Of a stretch of DNA of 64,000 nucleotides, positions 17,395 to 27,281 are shown piece after piece. The stretch's first letter is position 1; every line of letters starts with the position of its first letter. The DNA is from a candidate division CSSED10-310 bacterium (GTDB lineage Bacteria > CSSED10-310 > JAFGJC01), in contig JAFGLW010000013.1 of the NCBI GenBank assembly GCA_016927905.1, positions 95,810 through 159,809 of the forward strand, read 5' to 3'. The position numbers and the translations under genes are program-made. The notes beneath the pieces are model-generated. The model saw nothing but the letters and a program-made list of their open reading frames with translations. It searched no databases and was not told the origin of the DNA.

Positions 17395-18324
17395 ATGCGG
17401 ATTATCCAATCTTTCTCGGACCTGCCGAATGATTTGACCAAAGTGGTGATGACCATGGGCAATTTCGACGGTGTCCATATCGGTCATCAGAATCTGATCG
17501 GCAATGTGGTTCTGAGAGCTGAGAGGGTTAAGGGTGTTTCCGTCGTTCTGACTTACCAGCCTCATCCCGTTTCGGTTCTTTATCCCCGGAAGCAGTTGAA
17601 ACGCATCACCGGCATTTCCGAAATGATGGAAATCATCGGATCCTTCGGAGTGGACTTCATGGTGTCGTTTTCCTTTACGCCGGAATTGGCCCGGCTTGAT
17701 CCGGACGAATTCCTTAAGACGGTCATTTTTGCGTATACCATTCCCGAATCCATTGTAATCGGAGCGGATCACCGTTTCGGGAAAGACCGCCGGGGAGATG
17801 CCCGGCTGCTGAGTGATCTCGGGTCGAGAATGGGAATTGACGTGTCCATCGTGGAAGATGTTGTTGTGGGGGGAGAACCCGTATCCAGCACCCGGATCCG
17901 GGAATTGGTTGCGTCGGGTGATCTGGAGACGGCCAGATTGCTGCTCGGCAGATTTTTCCGGTTGACCGGCATCGTCCGGAAAGGTTTCGGAAGGGGACAT
18001 GACATGGGTTTTCCAACCGCCAATTTCACGGTGTCCGACCGCGTGCTGCCTCCGCCGGGTGTTTATGCCGGTCAGGCCGGCATTCGGGGGCAATCCGGTC
18101 CTTCCGTTACATACATCGGGGATTCCCCGACATTTGACGAGGGTTCATACCAGGTTGAAACGCACCTGTTCGGGTTTCAGGGAGATTTGTACGGGCAGCT
18201 GCTTGAAGTCGATCTTATGCAGCGGATTAGACCGGACACGCGGTTCAAGACTCCGTCGGAATTGGTGGAGCAGATGAAACGGGACGCCCGGGATGCGATG
18301 GAGATCTACCGAAAGCATTTTTGA
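17395..18324 (+). CDS. ribF: Bifunctional riboflavin kinase / FAD synthetase
   Basis: 309 residues, the standard length. RibF phosphorylates riboflavin to FMN and adenylylates FMN to FAD. The N-terminal nucleotidyltransferase domain (1-185) has GNFDGVHIGHQ at 22-32 and the late SSTRIRELV motif. The C-terminal kinase domain (190-305) has the GMGFPTANF-like motif, here GHDMGFPTANF, and GVYAG. It is the first gene of a close set (ribF, rpiB, dCMP deaminase, nrdR), with its own promoter. No riboswitch-sized leader is present: the leader is about 27 bases. Confidence 0.96.
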   Translation: MRIIQSFSDLPNDLTKVVMTMGNFDGVHIGHQNLIGNVVLRAERVKGVSVVLTYQPHPVSVLYPRKQLKRITGISEMMEIIGSFGVDFMVSFSFTPELARLDPDEFLKTVIFAYTIPESIVIGADHRFGKDRRGDARLLSDLGSRMGIDVSIVEDVVVGGEPVSSTRIRELVASGDLETARLLLGRFFRLTGIVRKGFGRGHDMGFPTANFTVSDRVLPPPGVYAGQAGIRGQSGPSVTYIGDSPTFDEGSYQVETHLFGFQGDLYGQLLEVDLMQRIRPDTRFKTPSELVEQMKRDARDAMEIYRKHF

Positions 18325-18363
18325 ATAGACCGAAGCGATGATTGTATAATGGAGTGATTGACG

Positions 18364-18828
18364 ATGAAGGTGGCTATAGGAAGTGATCATGCCGGTTGGT
18401 TACTGAAACGGCACATTACCCTGTTTTTAAAAGACAGGGAACGGGATGTTATCGATGTGGGAACGGACAGCGGATCCTCCGTCGATTACCCGGATTATGC
18501 CCGGGCGGTTGCGATCGAAGTTCAGGCCGGCAGAGTGGATTTCGGCATTCTCATCTGCGGAACAGGCCTGGGGATGGCGATCACGGCGAACAAATTAACG
18601 GGTATCCGGGCGGTGACCGTAAGCGATCCGTATTGCGCCGAGCTGGCCCGATCGCACAACAACGCCAATGTCGTTACGTTTGGCGGCAGAATCATCGGCC
18701 CGGGGATGGCGGAACGGATCGTCGAAACGTTTCTGAACACGCCTTTCGAGGGTGGCAGGCATGCCAACCGAATCGCCAAGATCCGGAATATTGAGTCCGG
18801 TGGATGCGGACAGGATCCATCGATGTGA
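18364..18828 (+). CDS. rpiB: Ribose-5-phosphate isomerase B
   Basis: 154 residues from the ATG at 18364 (GGAG about 9 bases upstream); a TTG two codons earlier is less likely. RpiB interconverts ribose 5-phosphate and ribulose 5-phosphate in the pentose phosphate pathway. Family motifs are IGSDHAG at 5-11, the catalytic-Cys loop ICGTGLGM at about 66-73, and SHNNANV around 101. Length matches the usual ~150. The 3' end overlaps the next gene's start. Supply of ribose phosphates fits with the neighbouring nucleotide-metabolism genes. Confidence 0.95.
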   Translation: MKVAIGSDHAGWLLKRHITLFLKDRERDVIDVGTDSGSSVDYPDYARAVAIEVQAGRVDFGILICGTGLGMAITANKLTGIRAVTVSDPYCAELARSHNNANVVTFGGRIIGPGMAERIVETFLNTPFEGGRHANRIAKIRNIESGGCGQDPSM

Positions 18829-19304
18829 ACATCCGGCCGTCCTGGGACGAGTATTTCATGGAAATCGTATATTTGATTGCGAAACGCTCCACATGCCTTC
18901 GCCGCAAGGTCGGCGCAGTCATCGTCAAAGACAATCGAATACTCGCGACCGGCTACAACGGAGTTCCGGCGGGTATCCGGCATTGTGATGAGTGCGGTGG
19001 CTGTCTTCGTTCCAGACTCAATGTGCCTTCCGGCGAACGTCATGAGCTGTGCCGCGGATTGCACGCCGAACAGAATGCGATTATCCAGGCGGCGTTTCAC
19101 GGGACGAGTGTCAAAGGCAGCACTCTCTACTGCACGACGATGCCCTGCATCGTCTGTGCAAAAATGATCATCAACGCCGGGATACAAAAAATCATCTATG
19201 CGGAATTGTACGATGATCCGCTGGCCTTGGAAATGCTCAATGAATCCGGAATCCGGATGGAGAGGTTTTTCCATTCAACCGTACACACGGAGAATTGCCC
19301 ATGA
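18804..19304 (+). CDS. dCMP deaminase (ComEB/deoxycytidylate deaminase family)
   Basis: 166 residues of the zinc-dependent cytidine/dCMP deaminase fold. Zinc ligands are HAEQNAI (about 84-90) and [10 protein letters not shown] (about 112-121), and the N-terminal RPSWDEYFM and [12 protein letters not shown] segments are typical of dCMP deaminases that make dUMP for thymidylate synthesis. The ATG at 18804 lies inside rpiB; a GTG at 18825, overlapping the rpiB stop as GTGA with AGGA upstream, would remove seven residues and is also plausible. The stop overlaps the nrdR ATG. With rpiB and NrdR this makes a small nucleotide-metabolism group. Confidence 0.93.
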   Translation: MRTGSIDVNIRPSWDEYFMEIVYLIAKRSTCLRRKVGAVIVKDNRILATGYNGVPAGIRHCDECGGCLRSRLNVPSGERHELCRGLHAEQNAIIQAAFHGTSVKGSTLYCTTMPCIVCAKMIINAGIQKIIYAELYDDPLALEMLNESGIRMERFFHSTVHTENCP

Positions 19305-19777
19305 AATGTCCTTATTGCGGGTATCTGGAAGACAGGGTTGTTGATTCGAGACCGTCAAAGGATTTTGCCAGTGTTCGCCGCCGCCGCGAATGCCTTTCCT
19401 GCAACCGCCGGTTTACGACCTATGAACAGGTTGAGGATATTCAGCATATGGTTGTGAAAAAGGACGGGCGCCGTGAGCTGTTCGACCGGCAGAAAATCTT
19501 AAGAGGACTTGCCAAATCGGTTGAGAAACGTCCGGTCAGTCCCATGCAGATCGCGGAGCTTGTCGATGAAATTGAGAGGATTCTCCATACCAAGGAAGAC
19601 CGGGAGATTTCAACTCGGGAAATCGGGGAACTCATCATGCAGAGGCTGATCGAACTCGATGAGATCGCTTACGTACGATTTGCTTCGGTATACCGGCAAT
19701 TCCGGGATATCCACCAGTTCTACTCCGAATTGTTGAAACTCTTCGAGAAAAACAAGCACTTGATTTCGAAATCCTGA
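19301..19777 (+). CDS. nrdR: Transcriptional repressor NrdR
   Basis: 158 residues from the ATG at 19301, which overlaps the dCMP deaminase stop (ATGA). NrdR is the zinc-ribbon/ATP-cone repressor of ribonucleotide reductase genes, sensing (d)ATP. The N-terminal zinc ribbon has paired CPYC and CLSC cysteines, with the family segments [16 protein letters not shown] and RFTTYE. The ATP-cone spans about 48-135 ([15 protein letters not shown]). The ribonucleotide reductase itself is not in the window, and I found no NrdR box pair upstream of the genes here. Confidence 0.97.
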   Translation: MKCPYCGYLEDRVVDSRPSKDFASVRRRRECLSCNRRFTTYEQVEDIQHMVVKKDGRRELFDRQKILRGLAKSVEKRPVSPMQIAELVDEIERILHTKEDREISTREIGELIMQRLIELDEIAYVRFASVYRQFRDIHQFYSELLKLFEKNKHLISKS

Positions 19778-19790
19778 GATTTCCGGACGG

Positions 19791-22700
19791 ATGAAAGAAA
19801 TGCCGGACTCGCAAAATACTGCGTTGTCGTTCAATGCCCGTTCGGATCGAGAAACACCATCCCAATCCCTTCAGATCATTATGGAACTGTGCGGCCTGAC
19901 CGAAGGATGGTTCACGGCTGAATGGATCGCCCGGATCATCCACCGCACGCATCACGGCACCAGGATACTGCTGGGGAAACTGGTCAGGAATGGCATTCTG
20001 GAGATGGACCGGGACCGCAAATCGTACCGGATATCCAATCCGGATATTCGAGACAGGCTGGTGAAGGAACTATCGGAGACCCGGCGGAGCCGGTTACACG
20101 GCGATATTTTAAATGCGCTGGTCGCTCTGAGGCGGGAAACGGGATGTCCGATCCACTATGAAGTGGCATGTCACGCGATTGCGGCGCGTCATCCGGATGC
20201 GGTCCGACATGCCTTTGAGGGAGTCCGGGTCTGTCTGTCGATGGGTCGGGAATTTCAGTCGCATGATATCATCCGCAGGCTTCAGGACAGCGGCATCGCC
20301 TTCGACAAAAATGCATTGCACCTGTTTTGGTTTCAGGAAAAATCATGCCACGGCAACTGGCGGGCGGCCCGGCGGATTCTGCGGGAATGGCGCATCGGTC
20401 AATCCACCTTCCGGACCGATATTTCTGAACGTATTTTTCTTCACCTGGCTCGATGCAGATCCCGCATCCGATCTTCGTATCCGCTTTACCGGGTGGTCGC
20501 AAGATTTGTTGAGAAATCCCGTCGCCCGGAGTTGCTGTCGCTGGCGTATCATATTCTTGCATCGGAAGCTTTGAAGGTCGGTGCCTGCACTCAGGCCGGA
20601 CACTGGGCGTCAAGATCCCTGGAAGTCTTCGGCGGGAATTCTCTGGATATCGATCGGCATCAGATCCTGGCTTTGCTGGGGCGAATCGCACTCCGGACGG
20701 GAAATATCGCGGAAGCGGAAAGATATTTCATTCGGAGTCTCGGATTGCGTCGGTCCGGAACTGATCGGGAATCGGTCGCGGAAGGTCTCTCGGACATGGC
20801 CGTGCTGCGTTATGTCATGGGGGATTCCCGCCGGGCCGGACGCAATTTGGATATGGCCTGGGCGATATTGGAGGGATACCAGCGTCCGGAACGACGGTTT
20901 GAAATACTCAAAACACGCATGGAGATTGCTCTGGCGGACGGAGATCTGGAAACCGCTGACGAGTTGGTCGAAAAGCTTGATCAGGGATTTGAGATCGATC
21001 CCGTTTCGCTGTGGCCGGAGAAAGTCATATTTACAATGCGGCTGGCGCTCCGCCGATCTCAGAAGAAGCTGGCAGCGAGAGCCGTTCGTGAATTTTTCGC
21101 CAATTTGGATCGGATTGACCCGCCGGTCGTTCGCAAAATGATGCCGTATCTGATCGAACAGGATTTGATTTGTCCCGGGGAGGTTGAAATCCTAATCCGG
21201 AAAGCGGCTGAAAAGGTGGACCGGTGGGGATCTGCGATGGGAAGGGATCCGTTGCCGGAAATACTGATCATGCGGCATGGCTGCTCCCGATCCATCCTGA
21301 CGACGGGTACCCTGAAACGCCTTGCCCGCTTGGTAGATGAACGCGGTGACCCGGTGTGCCGGGCGCATCTGGCCGCGGCTGCCCGGGTGTGCATGGTTCG
21401 GCCCGAATATCTGGAGAAAATTGAACGCGGCCTGCCGAGTCGTGAATTTCTGGCATTTGCCGCCGGTGAACTGCTCTCGGATCTCGACTATTACACGGCA
21501 CTGTCCAGTCGATCCCATTCGGAGATAACCGTGGAATCGCGTATCCGGGAGGATCTGATCCGGTCGGGAGACATCGCTCAGAGAATAAGCGATCTCCCGA
21601 GAGTTGCCAGAGCGCGGAATCATCTGGAGAGTCTTGCGGCACCCGGAATCGGGGATTCGGTTCAACCCGGGTTGAATCTCGCCACCGCCATGGACAGGAT
21701 TCAGTCGTCCAAGTCGTGGATAGATTTTATCCGGAATGTTCGGGAAACACTGCGTGAATTGCTGGGGATTTGCAGCGGGGAGATCCGTCTGCGGGGCTTG
21801 ACAGCCGGAATCGATATGTTCAAATGGGGGGAAGGTATTCCGCTGCGGCTGGCCAGAAAGACGCTCCGGGAATGCGAATTACTGCGAAGAACTTCAGAAC
21901 GATTTCGAACGGTGGCGGATACCGTGCTGTGTTTACCGCTCCGGGCGGGAAACGCGTATGCCGGAGAACTGGTGGTCCGGATTGAAAATGGCGGATTGCG
22001 GGAGATGCCGGGATATCCGGAGAAACTACAGGTTCTGGCCAGAACCATCGCTCTGACCGGTTCGCAGATTGAATATCTCCGGCGATACGACATGGAAAAG
22101 GAAACCGGCGGGGAGGAGATGCAGGTTTTCCCGGATGGTTCCGGGATTGATGGTCAGAGCCTGGGAGCCCGGCGTCTCCGGTCGTTCGTTCACCGGGTCA
22201 GGAACAGCCCCAGTACCGTGCATATTTCCGGTGAAACGGGTGTCGGCAAGGAACTGGTGGCCCGGGCGATTCATCGGTTGGGATCGAGACGTTTCAAGCC
22301 GTTTATTGCATACAATTGCGGTGCTTCGCCCGATGCACTTGTAGAGAGTGAGTTATTCGGACATGTGCGGGGTGCCTTCACGGGAGCGGTCCAGAACAGG
22401 TGGGGAATCTTCCGGGGCGCAGAGGGCGGGACGGTTTTTCTGGATGAAATAGCGGATCTGCCATCTCAATCCCAGGTGAAACTCCTGCGCGTTCTTCAGG
22501 AAAAAACAGTGCGCCCGGTCGGTTCGGATCGGGACATGCCGGTTGACGTCAGGATCATTTCCGCAACGAATAAAAATCTTGCCGGAGAGGTTCGAGCCGG
22601 GCGGTTCAGGGACGACCTGTATTACCGGTTGATGGTATTGCATGTTCAGGTTCCGTCACTGCGGGAAAGACGGGAGGATATCCCGGATCTGGTACGCTCG

Positions 22701-23096
22701 ATTCTGACCGGATTATGCGAAAGAATGAAAAGACCCGTGCCAGAATTAACCCCCGGATTGCTGCGGGGCCTGTTGAATCACCACTGGCCGGGCAATATTC
22801 GTGAATTGCAGAATGTCCTGGAGGTTGCCGTCAATCTCACGAAACCCGGATTCCCGATGGACCTGATTGTGGTTAAGGATCGATTGAACTGTCCGGATGA
22901 AGGCGGGAACGTCCACCTTACGGATATCATGAGGGAAACCGAAACGGGGCACCTGAGACAGATTCTGGAGCGGAACGGATGGAACATGTCAAAAGCCGCG
23001 GCGGTTCTGGGTATTTCTCGCCAGGGTTTGTTCAAAAAAATCCGCAGATACGGTATAATCCGTCCCGGCGGGAAAACCACTCAACCGAAGGAGTAA
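19791..23096 (+). CDS. Very large sigma54-dependent regulator (winged helix, TPR, GAF-like, AAA+, Fis HTH)
   Basis: 1101 residues, far above the ~450 of NtrC-type proteins. An N-terminal winged-helix-like stretch covers about 25-90. Helical repeats resembling TPRs lie around 260-400. A GAF-like region lies at about 630-765. The sigma54-interaction AAA+ core has Walker A GETGVGKE near 813, an intact GAFTGA near 861, Walker B FLDEIAD and the arginine-rich SLRERREDIPDL. A Fis-type HTH closes the protein (about 1060-1098). There is no receiver or kinase domain, so input is probably through the TPR/GAF part by protein or ligand binding. A PP2C phosphatase follows after 4 bases. Target genes are unknown; I found no clear -24/-12 promoter nearby. 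Confidence 0.9.
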   Translation: MKEMPDSQNTALSFNARSDRETPSQSLQIIMELCGLTEGWFTAEWIARIIHRTHHGTRILLGKLVRNGILEMDRDRKSYRISNPDIRDRLVKELSETRRSRLHGDILNALVALRRETGCPIHYEVACHAIAARHPDAVRHAFEGVRVCLSMGREFQSHDIIRRLQDSGIAFDKNALHLFWFQEKSCHGNWRAARRILREWRIGQSTFRTDISERIFLHLARCRSRIRSSYPLYRVVARFVEKSRRPELLSLAYHILASEALKVGACTQAGHWASRSLEVFGGNSLDIDRHQILALLGRIALRTGNIAEAERYFIRSLGLRRSGTDRESVAEGLSDMAVLRYVMGDSRRAGRNLDMAWAILEGYQRPERRFEILKTRMEIALADGDLETADELVEKLDQGFEIDPVSLWPEKVIFTMRLALRRSQKKLAARAVREFFANLDRIDPPVVRKMMPYLIEQDLICPGEVEILIRKAAEKVDRWGSAMGRDPLPEILIMRHGCSRSILTTGTLKRLARLVDERGDPVCRAHLAAAARVCMVRPEYLEKIERGLPSREFLAFAAGELLSDLDYYTALSSRSHSEITVESRIREDLIRSGDIAQRISDLPRVARARNHLESLAAPGIGDSVQPGLNLATAMDRIQSSKSWIDFIRNVRETLRELLGICSGEIRLRGLTAGIDMFKWGEGIPLRLARKTLRECELLRRTSERFRTVADTVLCLPLRAGNAYAGELVVRIENGGLREMPGYPEKLQVLARTIALTGSQIEYLRRYDMEKETGGEEMQVFPDGSGIDGQSLGARRLRSFVHRVRNSPSTVHISGETGVGKELVARAIHRLGSRRFKPFIAYNCGASPDALVESELFGHVRGAFTGAVQNRWGIFRGAEGGTVFLDEIADLPSQSQVKLLRVLQEKTVRPVGSDRDMPVDVRIISATNKNLAGEVRAGRFRDDLYYRLMVLHVQVPSLRERREDIPDLVRSILTGLCERMKRPVPELTPGLLRGLLNHHWPGNIRELQNVLEVAVNLTKPGFPMDLIVVKDRLNCPDEGGNVHLTDIMRETETGHLRQILERNGWNMSKAAAVLGISRQGLFKKIRRYGIIRPGGKTTQPKE

Positions 23097-23100
23097 ATGA

Positions 23101-23958
23101 ATGAAGGCATTTGGTTTGACTGATGTTGGTTTAAAGCGCAGTGTGAACCAGGATGCCTTCCATATTGACGATGTTTTTCGATTGTACCTTGTTGCCGATG
23201 GCATGGGTGGTCACAAGGCGGGGGATCTGGCCAGCCGGATGGCGCTGAAAGCGATATGTGATTTTATCGAACAGGAAAACCGGTGGAAGGAAGACGATTC
23301 CATCACGGACGAAGAAATGCTCAGGCTGGAAGAGGAAATGTGCCGGAATGCGGTTCAGTACGCCAATCTGGTCATTTACGAAAAAGCCAATGAAAGCGCT
23401 GAATATCACGGAATGGGCACCACGATCGTAATGCTGAAGATGATCAACGGTCATGCAGTGATCGCCCATGTCGGAGATTCCCGGATATACCGGATCCAGG
23501 ACGAGGATATCTTTCAGTTGACCAAAGATCACTCCCGGGTCCAGGAACTCATCGATCAGGACAAGATTTCAGCTGAGGAAGCGGAGAAGTATCCCCTTAA
23601 AAACGTCATCACCCGTGCGCTGGGCGGAGCTCCCACTGTGGATGTGGATACGATGGTGATTCCTCTGGGGCGGAGTGATGTTTTTGTTTTGTGCACAGAC
23701 GGCCTGAGCGGCGTATTGTCCCGGGAGGAGATATTGGAATTGATCGTTTCCAATCCGGGTGACCCGGAGGAAAGCTGCCGCCGGCTGGTTCAACGGACGC
23801 TGGATTGCGGGGCACCCGACAACGTGACGGTTATCGTGGGTGACACCCGGGCTTACAATGGCGGCGAACCCACGAACCCGCCCAATGGTCCGACACCCTC
23901 GGAGCATGATGAAAAGGGTGCGTTCCGCAAGTTTATCGATCGCTGGTTCCGCGGCTGA
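23101..23958 (+). CDS. PP2C-type protein serine/threonine phosphatase
   Basis: 285 residues. The PP2C (Stp1-like) catalytic domain covers about 1-245, with metal-binding motifs VNQDAF near 17-22, VADGMGGHKAG near 32-42, HVGDSRIYR near 123-131, CTDGLSG near 198-204 and the final DNVTVIVGD. It removes phosphate from Ser/Thr on proteins in the cytoplasm. The last ~40 residues are a Pro/Asn-rich tail with no membrane helix. It starts 4 bases after the large sigma54 regulator, so the pair is almost surely co-translated and may act together. No Ser/Thr kinase is in the window. A weak inverted repeat (23988-23993 with 24005-24010) follows the stop. Confidence 0.94.
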   Translation: MKAFGLTDVGLKRSVNQDAFHIDDVFRLYLVADGMGGHKAGDLASRMALKAICDFIEQENRWKEDDSITDEEMLRLEEEMCRNAVQYANLVIYEKANESAEYHGMGTTIVMLKMINGHAVIAHVGDSRIYRIQDEDIFQLTKDHSRVQELIDQDKISAEEAEKYPLKNVITRALGGAPTVDVDTMVIPLGRSDVFVLCTDGLSGVLSREEILELIVSNPGDPEESCRRLVQRTLDCGAPDNVTVIVGDTRAYNGGEPTNPPNGPTPSEHDEKGAFRKFIDRWFRG

Positions 23959-24030
23959 CAGGACGCATCGGAACCCATCCCCATCGATTACCCCTCGGGA
24001 TGTCGGGTAACCGGCCGGTTCGGGCTGGAT

Positions 24031-26223
24031 ATGGATCTAAAAAGCTTGAATGCCCAGCAGTTTGAAGCCGTCACTCACGGAGATGGTCCGTTGATGGTAT
24101 TGGCGGGAGCCGGCAGCGGCAAGACACGGGTCATCGTGCATCGGATTGCCCATCTCATTCGGGAACTGGGTGTCAAACCGGACCGGATTCTCGCGGTGAC
24201 ATTCACCAACAAAGCCGCCCGGGAAATGAAGGAAAGAATCACGTCGCTGTTAGATGATACATCCGCCGCACGGATCGCCATCGGAACGTTTCATTCAGTC
24301 TGCGCCCGGATTCTGAGGCGGGAACATCGGAGTCTGAAACTGACCTCAAACTTCACGATTGTCACTGAATCGGAGCAGCATGCCCGGGTTAAACGGGCGG
24401 TGGATACTTTGAATATCCCCCCGGACCGGATGGCTCCCCGGCAGATCGTTACCCGGATCAGCAATGCGAAAAACCGGTTCCAGGAACCGGAAAAAATGCT
24501 GGAATCGGCCGGTTTTGACCTGATGCAGAAATGGACGGCCCGGGTATACGAGATCTATCAGGCGCAGCTTGAGCAGGATCATGCCCTGGATTTCGACGAC
24601 CTGATCGTCAAAACCGTGAGACTGCTTGAGGACAACCCCTTGGTACGAGATGCCTACCAGGAGCGATACCGGTATATCCTGGTCGATGAATATCAGGATA
24701 CCAATCACGCGCAATACCGGTTGATATCTATTCTGAGCCGGCGGTATCGAAATGTCATGGTTGTAGGCGATGATGACCAGTCCATATACCGCTGGCGGGG
24801 TGCCGAAATATCTAACATACTGAATTTTGAACGCGATTTTCCGGGTGCCAGAACCGTCAAGCTGGAACAGAACTACCGGTCGACGCAAGCCATCCTGACC
24901 ACCGCAGCGGCCATGATGGAGAATAATCGCAGACGAACCGGCAAGAAACTGGTTGCGGTCCGTTCCGGCGGTGAAAAGGTTATGCAGGTTACGCTGGGAT
25001 CGGATCGGGAGGAAGCTGAATTTCTGGCGAAGGAGCTGACCGGACTTCACGCCCGTGAGCACAGGGAATGGAGCGATTTTGGGATTTTGTTCCGGACAAA
25101 TGCTCAGTCAAGGCTGATCGAGGAATCCTGCCTGGTCGCCCAGATTCCGTTCCGGGTAATCGGAAACACCGGATTTTTCAACCGAAAGGAAGTGAAAGAC
25201 CTGTTTGCTTATATCCGGCTGGCCCTGAATCCCCTCGATTCGGCATCCTGCCTGCGAATACTCAATACTCCTCGACGGGGAATCGGTGCTGCGACGCGGG
25301 AGATGTTGATGGAGAAAACCGGGGATCGACCCATGTTCCGGGTACTTGAATCCTTGGTTGAGGACAGGGTGTTCCCCGGGCACAAGATCGGGCGGATCGC
25401 CGATTTTGTCCGGGGAGTCCTGGAAATGGAAAAAATCACCCGGACCACCGATGTGCCTGCCTTTGTTCGGTTGATGATTGAACGGTTCGGATACAGGGAG
25501 CAGTTCGAAACGGAAGATACGCCGGAATCCACCGCTTCACTCGAGATAATCGAGGAATTCGTCAGTGCGGCTGAGGAATTTCATCGACGGACCGGAGACA
25601 CACTGGACAAATTCTGTGATTATCTGGCTCTAAATCAGGAGCAGTCATCCGATCGTCCCGGGGATGTCGAGGAAGATCAGAACACCGTCTCACTGCTGAC
25701 GCTGCACAATGCAAAGGGGCTTGAGTTTCCCGTTGTGTTCATCACCGGGCTGGAAGAGGGTCTGTGTCCGTGCTACCGGTCACTTTCCGATTTGACGGAG
25801 GATGATCTGGAAGAGGAGCGCCGGATTGTGTATGTGGGCATGACCCGGGCCATGCAAAAACTGTTTCTACTGTCCGCCCAAAGGCGGTTCCGCGCGGGCA
25901 AGCAGACGGACTCGAAACCGTCGCGGTTTCTCATGGAATTGCCGGAGAAGACCCTGGAGCGGATTAATCTTCAGGGGGCGCGGACCCGGCGGGCCCGCCC
26001 GGTGTCTTTCCGGGATAGTGATGCACCGGCTGTCAAGATGTCCCACCCATTCTCCGGGAACGATTTCCGCCGGGGTGATCGGGTGGTGCACAAACGGTGG
26101 GGGACCGGCACGGTGATCGATCTGAAAGGCAGGGGTCCGGAAGCGAAGATAACCGTCAGTTTTGACCGTGCCGGACGCAAAAAACTGCTTCTCGGTCCTT
26201 CCCGCCTGTTTAAAATGACTTGA
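24031..26223 (+). CDS. UvrD/PcrA-family DNA helicase
   Basis: 730 residues, the normal length for superfamily 1A helicases. Motifs in order: Q-motif LNAQQFEAV (6-14), Walker A AGAGSGKT (27-34), TFTNKAAREM, Walker B VDEYQDTN (about 217-224), GDDDQSIYRWRGA, QNYRST, the motif V-like HNAKGLEFPVVF and motif VI RRIVYVGMTRA. It unwinds DNA with 3'-5' polarity in repair and replication. The C-terminal ~90 residues hold a Tudor-like segment (GDRVVHKRWGTGTVI) as in PcrA, which binds RNA polymerase. PcrA versus UvrD cannot be settled by eye, although this tail favours PcrA. Convergent with tsaD. Confidence 0.95.
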   Translation: MDLKSLNAQQFEAVTHGDGPLMVLAGAGSGKTRVIVHRIAHLIRELGVKPDRILAVTFTNKAAREMKERITSLLDDTSAARIAIGTFHSVCARILRREHRSLKLTSNFTIVTESEQHARVKRAVDTLNIPPDRMAPRQIVTRISNAKNRFQEPEKMLESAGFDLMQKWTARVYEIYQAQLEQDHALDFDDLIVKTVRLLEDNPLVRDAYQERYRYILVDEYQDTNHAQYRLISILSRRYRNVMVVGDDDQSIYRWRGAEISNILNFERDFPGARTVKLEQNYRSTQAILTTAAAMMENNRRRTGKKLVAVRSGGEKVMQVTLGSDREEAEFLAKELTGLHAREHREWSDFGILFRTNAQSRLIEESCLVAQIPFRVIGNTGFFNRKEVKDLFAYIRLALNPLDSASCLRILNTPRRGIGAATREMLMEKTGDRPMFRVLESLVEDRVFPGHKIGRIADFVRGVLEMEKITRTTDVPAFVRLMIERFGYREQFETEDTPESTASLEIIEEFVSAAEEFHRRTGDTLDKFCDYLALNQEQSSDRPGDVEEDQNTVSLLTLHNAKGLEFPVVFITGLEEGLCPCYRSLSDLTEDDLEEERRIVYVGMTRAMQKLFLLSAQRRFRAGKQTDSKPSRFLMELPEKTLERINLQGARTRRARPVSFRDSDAPAVKMSHPFSGNDFRRGDRVVHKRWGTGTVIDLKGRGPEAKITVSFDRAGRKKLLLGPSRLFKMT

Positions 26224-26229
26224 TTCCCG

Positions 26230-26275
26230 GTCTGCAGTTTGGGAAGCCCGCGATCCGGATGGAGGATCTGCAGAC
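26230..26275. repeat. Inverted repeat between convergent genes
   Basis: GTCTGCAG (26230-26237) and CTGCAGAC (26268-26275), perfect 8-base arms with a 30-base loop, in the 59-base gap between uvrD/pcrA and tsaD. It lacks a T-run, so it is not a standard terminator, but its position suits a bidirectional transcript end. Confidence 0.35.
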
Positions 26276-26282
26276 ACTCCGG

Positions 26283-27281
26283 TCAGAAGGTTTGAATGAG
26301 CCCGGCATCCGCCGACGCACTCAAATCCAGAGATGAATGACATCCGCCTGTCCATTTCCGGTAGGCCAGACCCGCCACCATGACCGCATTATCGGTGCAA
26401 AGCTGCGGGGGCGGAATGAAAACGCGAATGTTCCGCTTTCGGGATTCTGAGTTGAACCGGGCACGAAGCTCCGAATTGGACGCGACGCCGCCAGCGATAC
26501 AGACCGTATCGATTCGGTGAAAACCAGCGGCACTCAGTGTTTTGGTTACCAGCACATCGGTCACAGCGTCCTGAAATGCGGCTGCGATATCTTCCGGAGC
26601 GCTATGAGGATATTTATGCATGTGATACAGCACCGCTGTTTTCAATCCGGAGAAACTGAAATCGAAGTTATCCCGGTCAAGCATGGGGCGCGGAAACCTT
26701 ATCTTACCGGGATCTCCCGTCCGCGCCAGGCGGTCGATCACCGGGCCGCCGGGATAGCCGAGCTTCATCAGTTTGGCGACTTTGTCGTACGCTTCACCTG
26801 CGGCGTCGTCTGCTGTTCTGCCGATGAGGGTCATGGTTTTACCTGAAAACATCAGCAGCGATGTATGACCGCCTGAGGCGACGAGGGTGATGTTTCCGGT
26901 TCCGTATTCCATCCCGCTGAAACATGCGGCATAAGCATGGGCTTCCAGATGGTTGATCCCGATCAGCGGTTTGTCAAAAGACAGAGAAAGACATTTGGCG
27001 GCGGTCAGCCCGACGATCAGCGATCCGATCAGACCCGGACGATGTGTTACGGCTACCGCCGTCAGGTCCTCCGGTTTAACCGATGCGGAATTCAGGCAGT
27101 ACTGGACTGCCGGCAGAATATGTTCGATATGTTTCCGGGCGGCGATTTCGGGAACTACCCCGCCGTACCTGCGATGGTAATCATCCTGATTGGCCACGAT
27201 GCCGGCACGGACGATATGTCCGGATTCGACAATGGCCACGGCGGTGTCGTCACAGGATGTTTCAATACCGAGGAAAAGCAT
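26283..27281 (-). CDS. tsaD: tRNA threonylcarbamoyl transferase TsaD
   Basis: 332 residues, typical for the family. TsaD transfers the threonylcarbamoyl group to A37 of ANN-decoding tRNAs (t6A), with TsaE, TsaB and TsaC. The metal motif NHLEAHAYA (about 108-116) provides the two histidines, and GIETSCDDTAVAIV (5-18) and SGGHTSLL (about 135-142) form the ATP-binding actin-like fold. Its 5' end overlaps tsaE by 20 bases, so both come from the same transcript as the fatty-acid genes upstream. TsaB and TsaC are not in the window. Confidence 0.97.
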   Translation of the reverse strand: MLFLGIETSCDDTAVAIVESGHIVRAGIVANQDDYHRRYGGVVPEIAARKHIEHILPAVQYCLNSASVKPEDLTAVAVTHRPGLIGSLIVGLTAAKCLSLSFDKPLIGINHLEAHAYAACFSGMEYGTGNITLVASGGHTSLLMFSGKTMTLIGRTADDAAGEAYDKVAKLMKLGYPGGPVIDRLARTGDPGKIRFPRPMLDRDNFDFSFSGLKTAVLYHMHKYPHSAPEDIAAAFQDAVTDVLVTKTLSAAGFHRIDTVCIAGGVASNSELRARFNSESRKRNIRVFIPPPQLCTDNAVMVAGLAYRKWTGGCHSSLDLSASADAGLIQTF

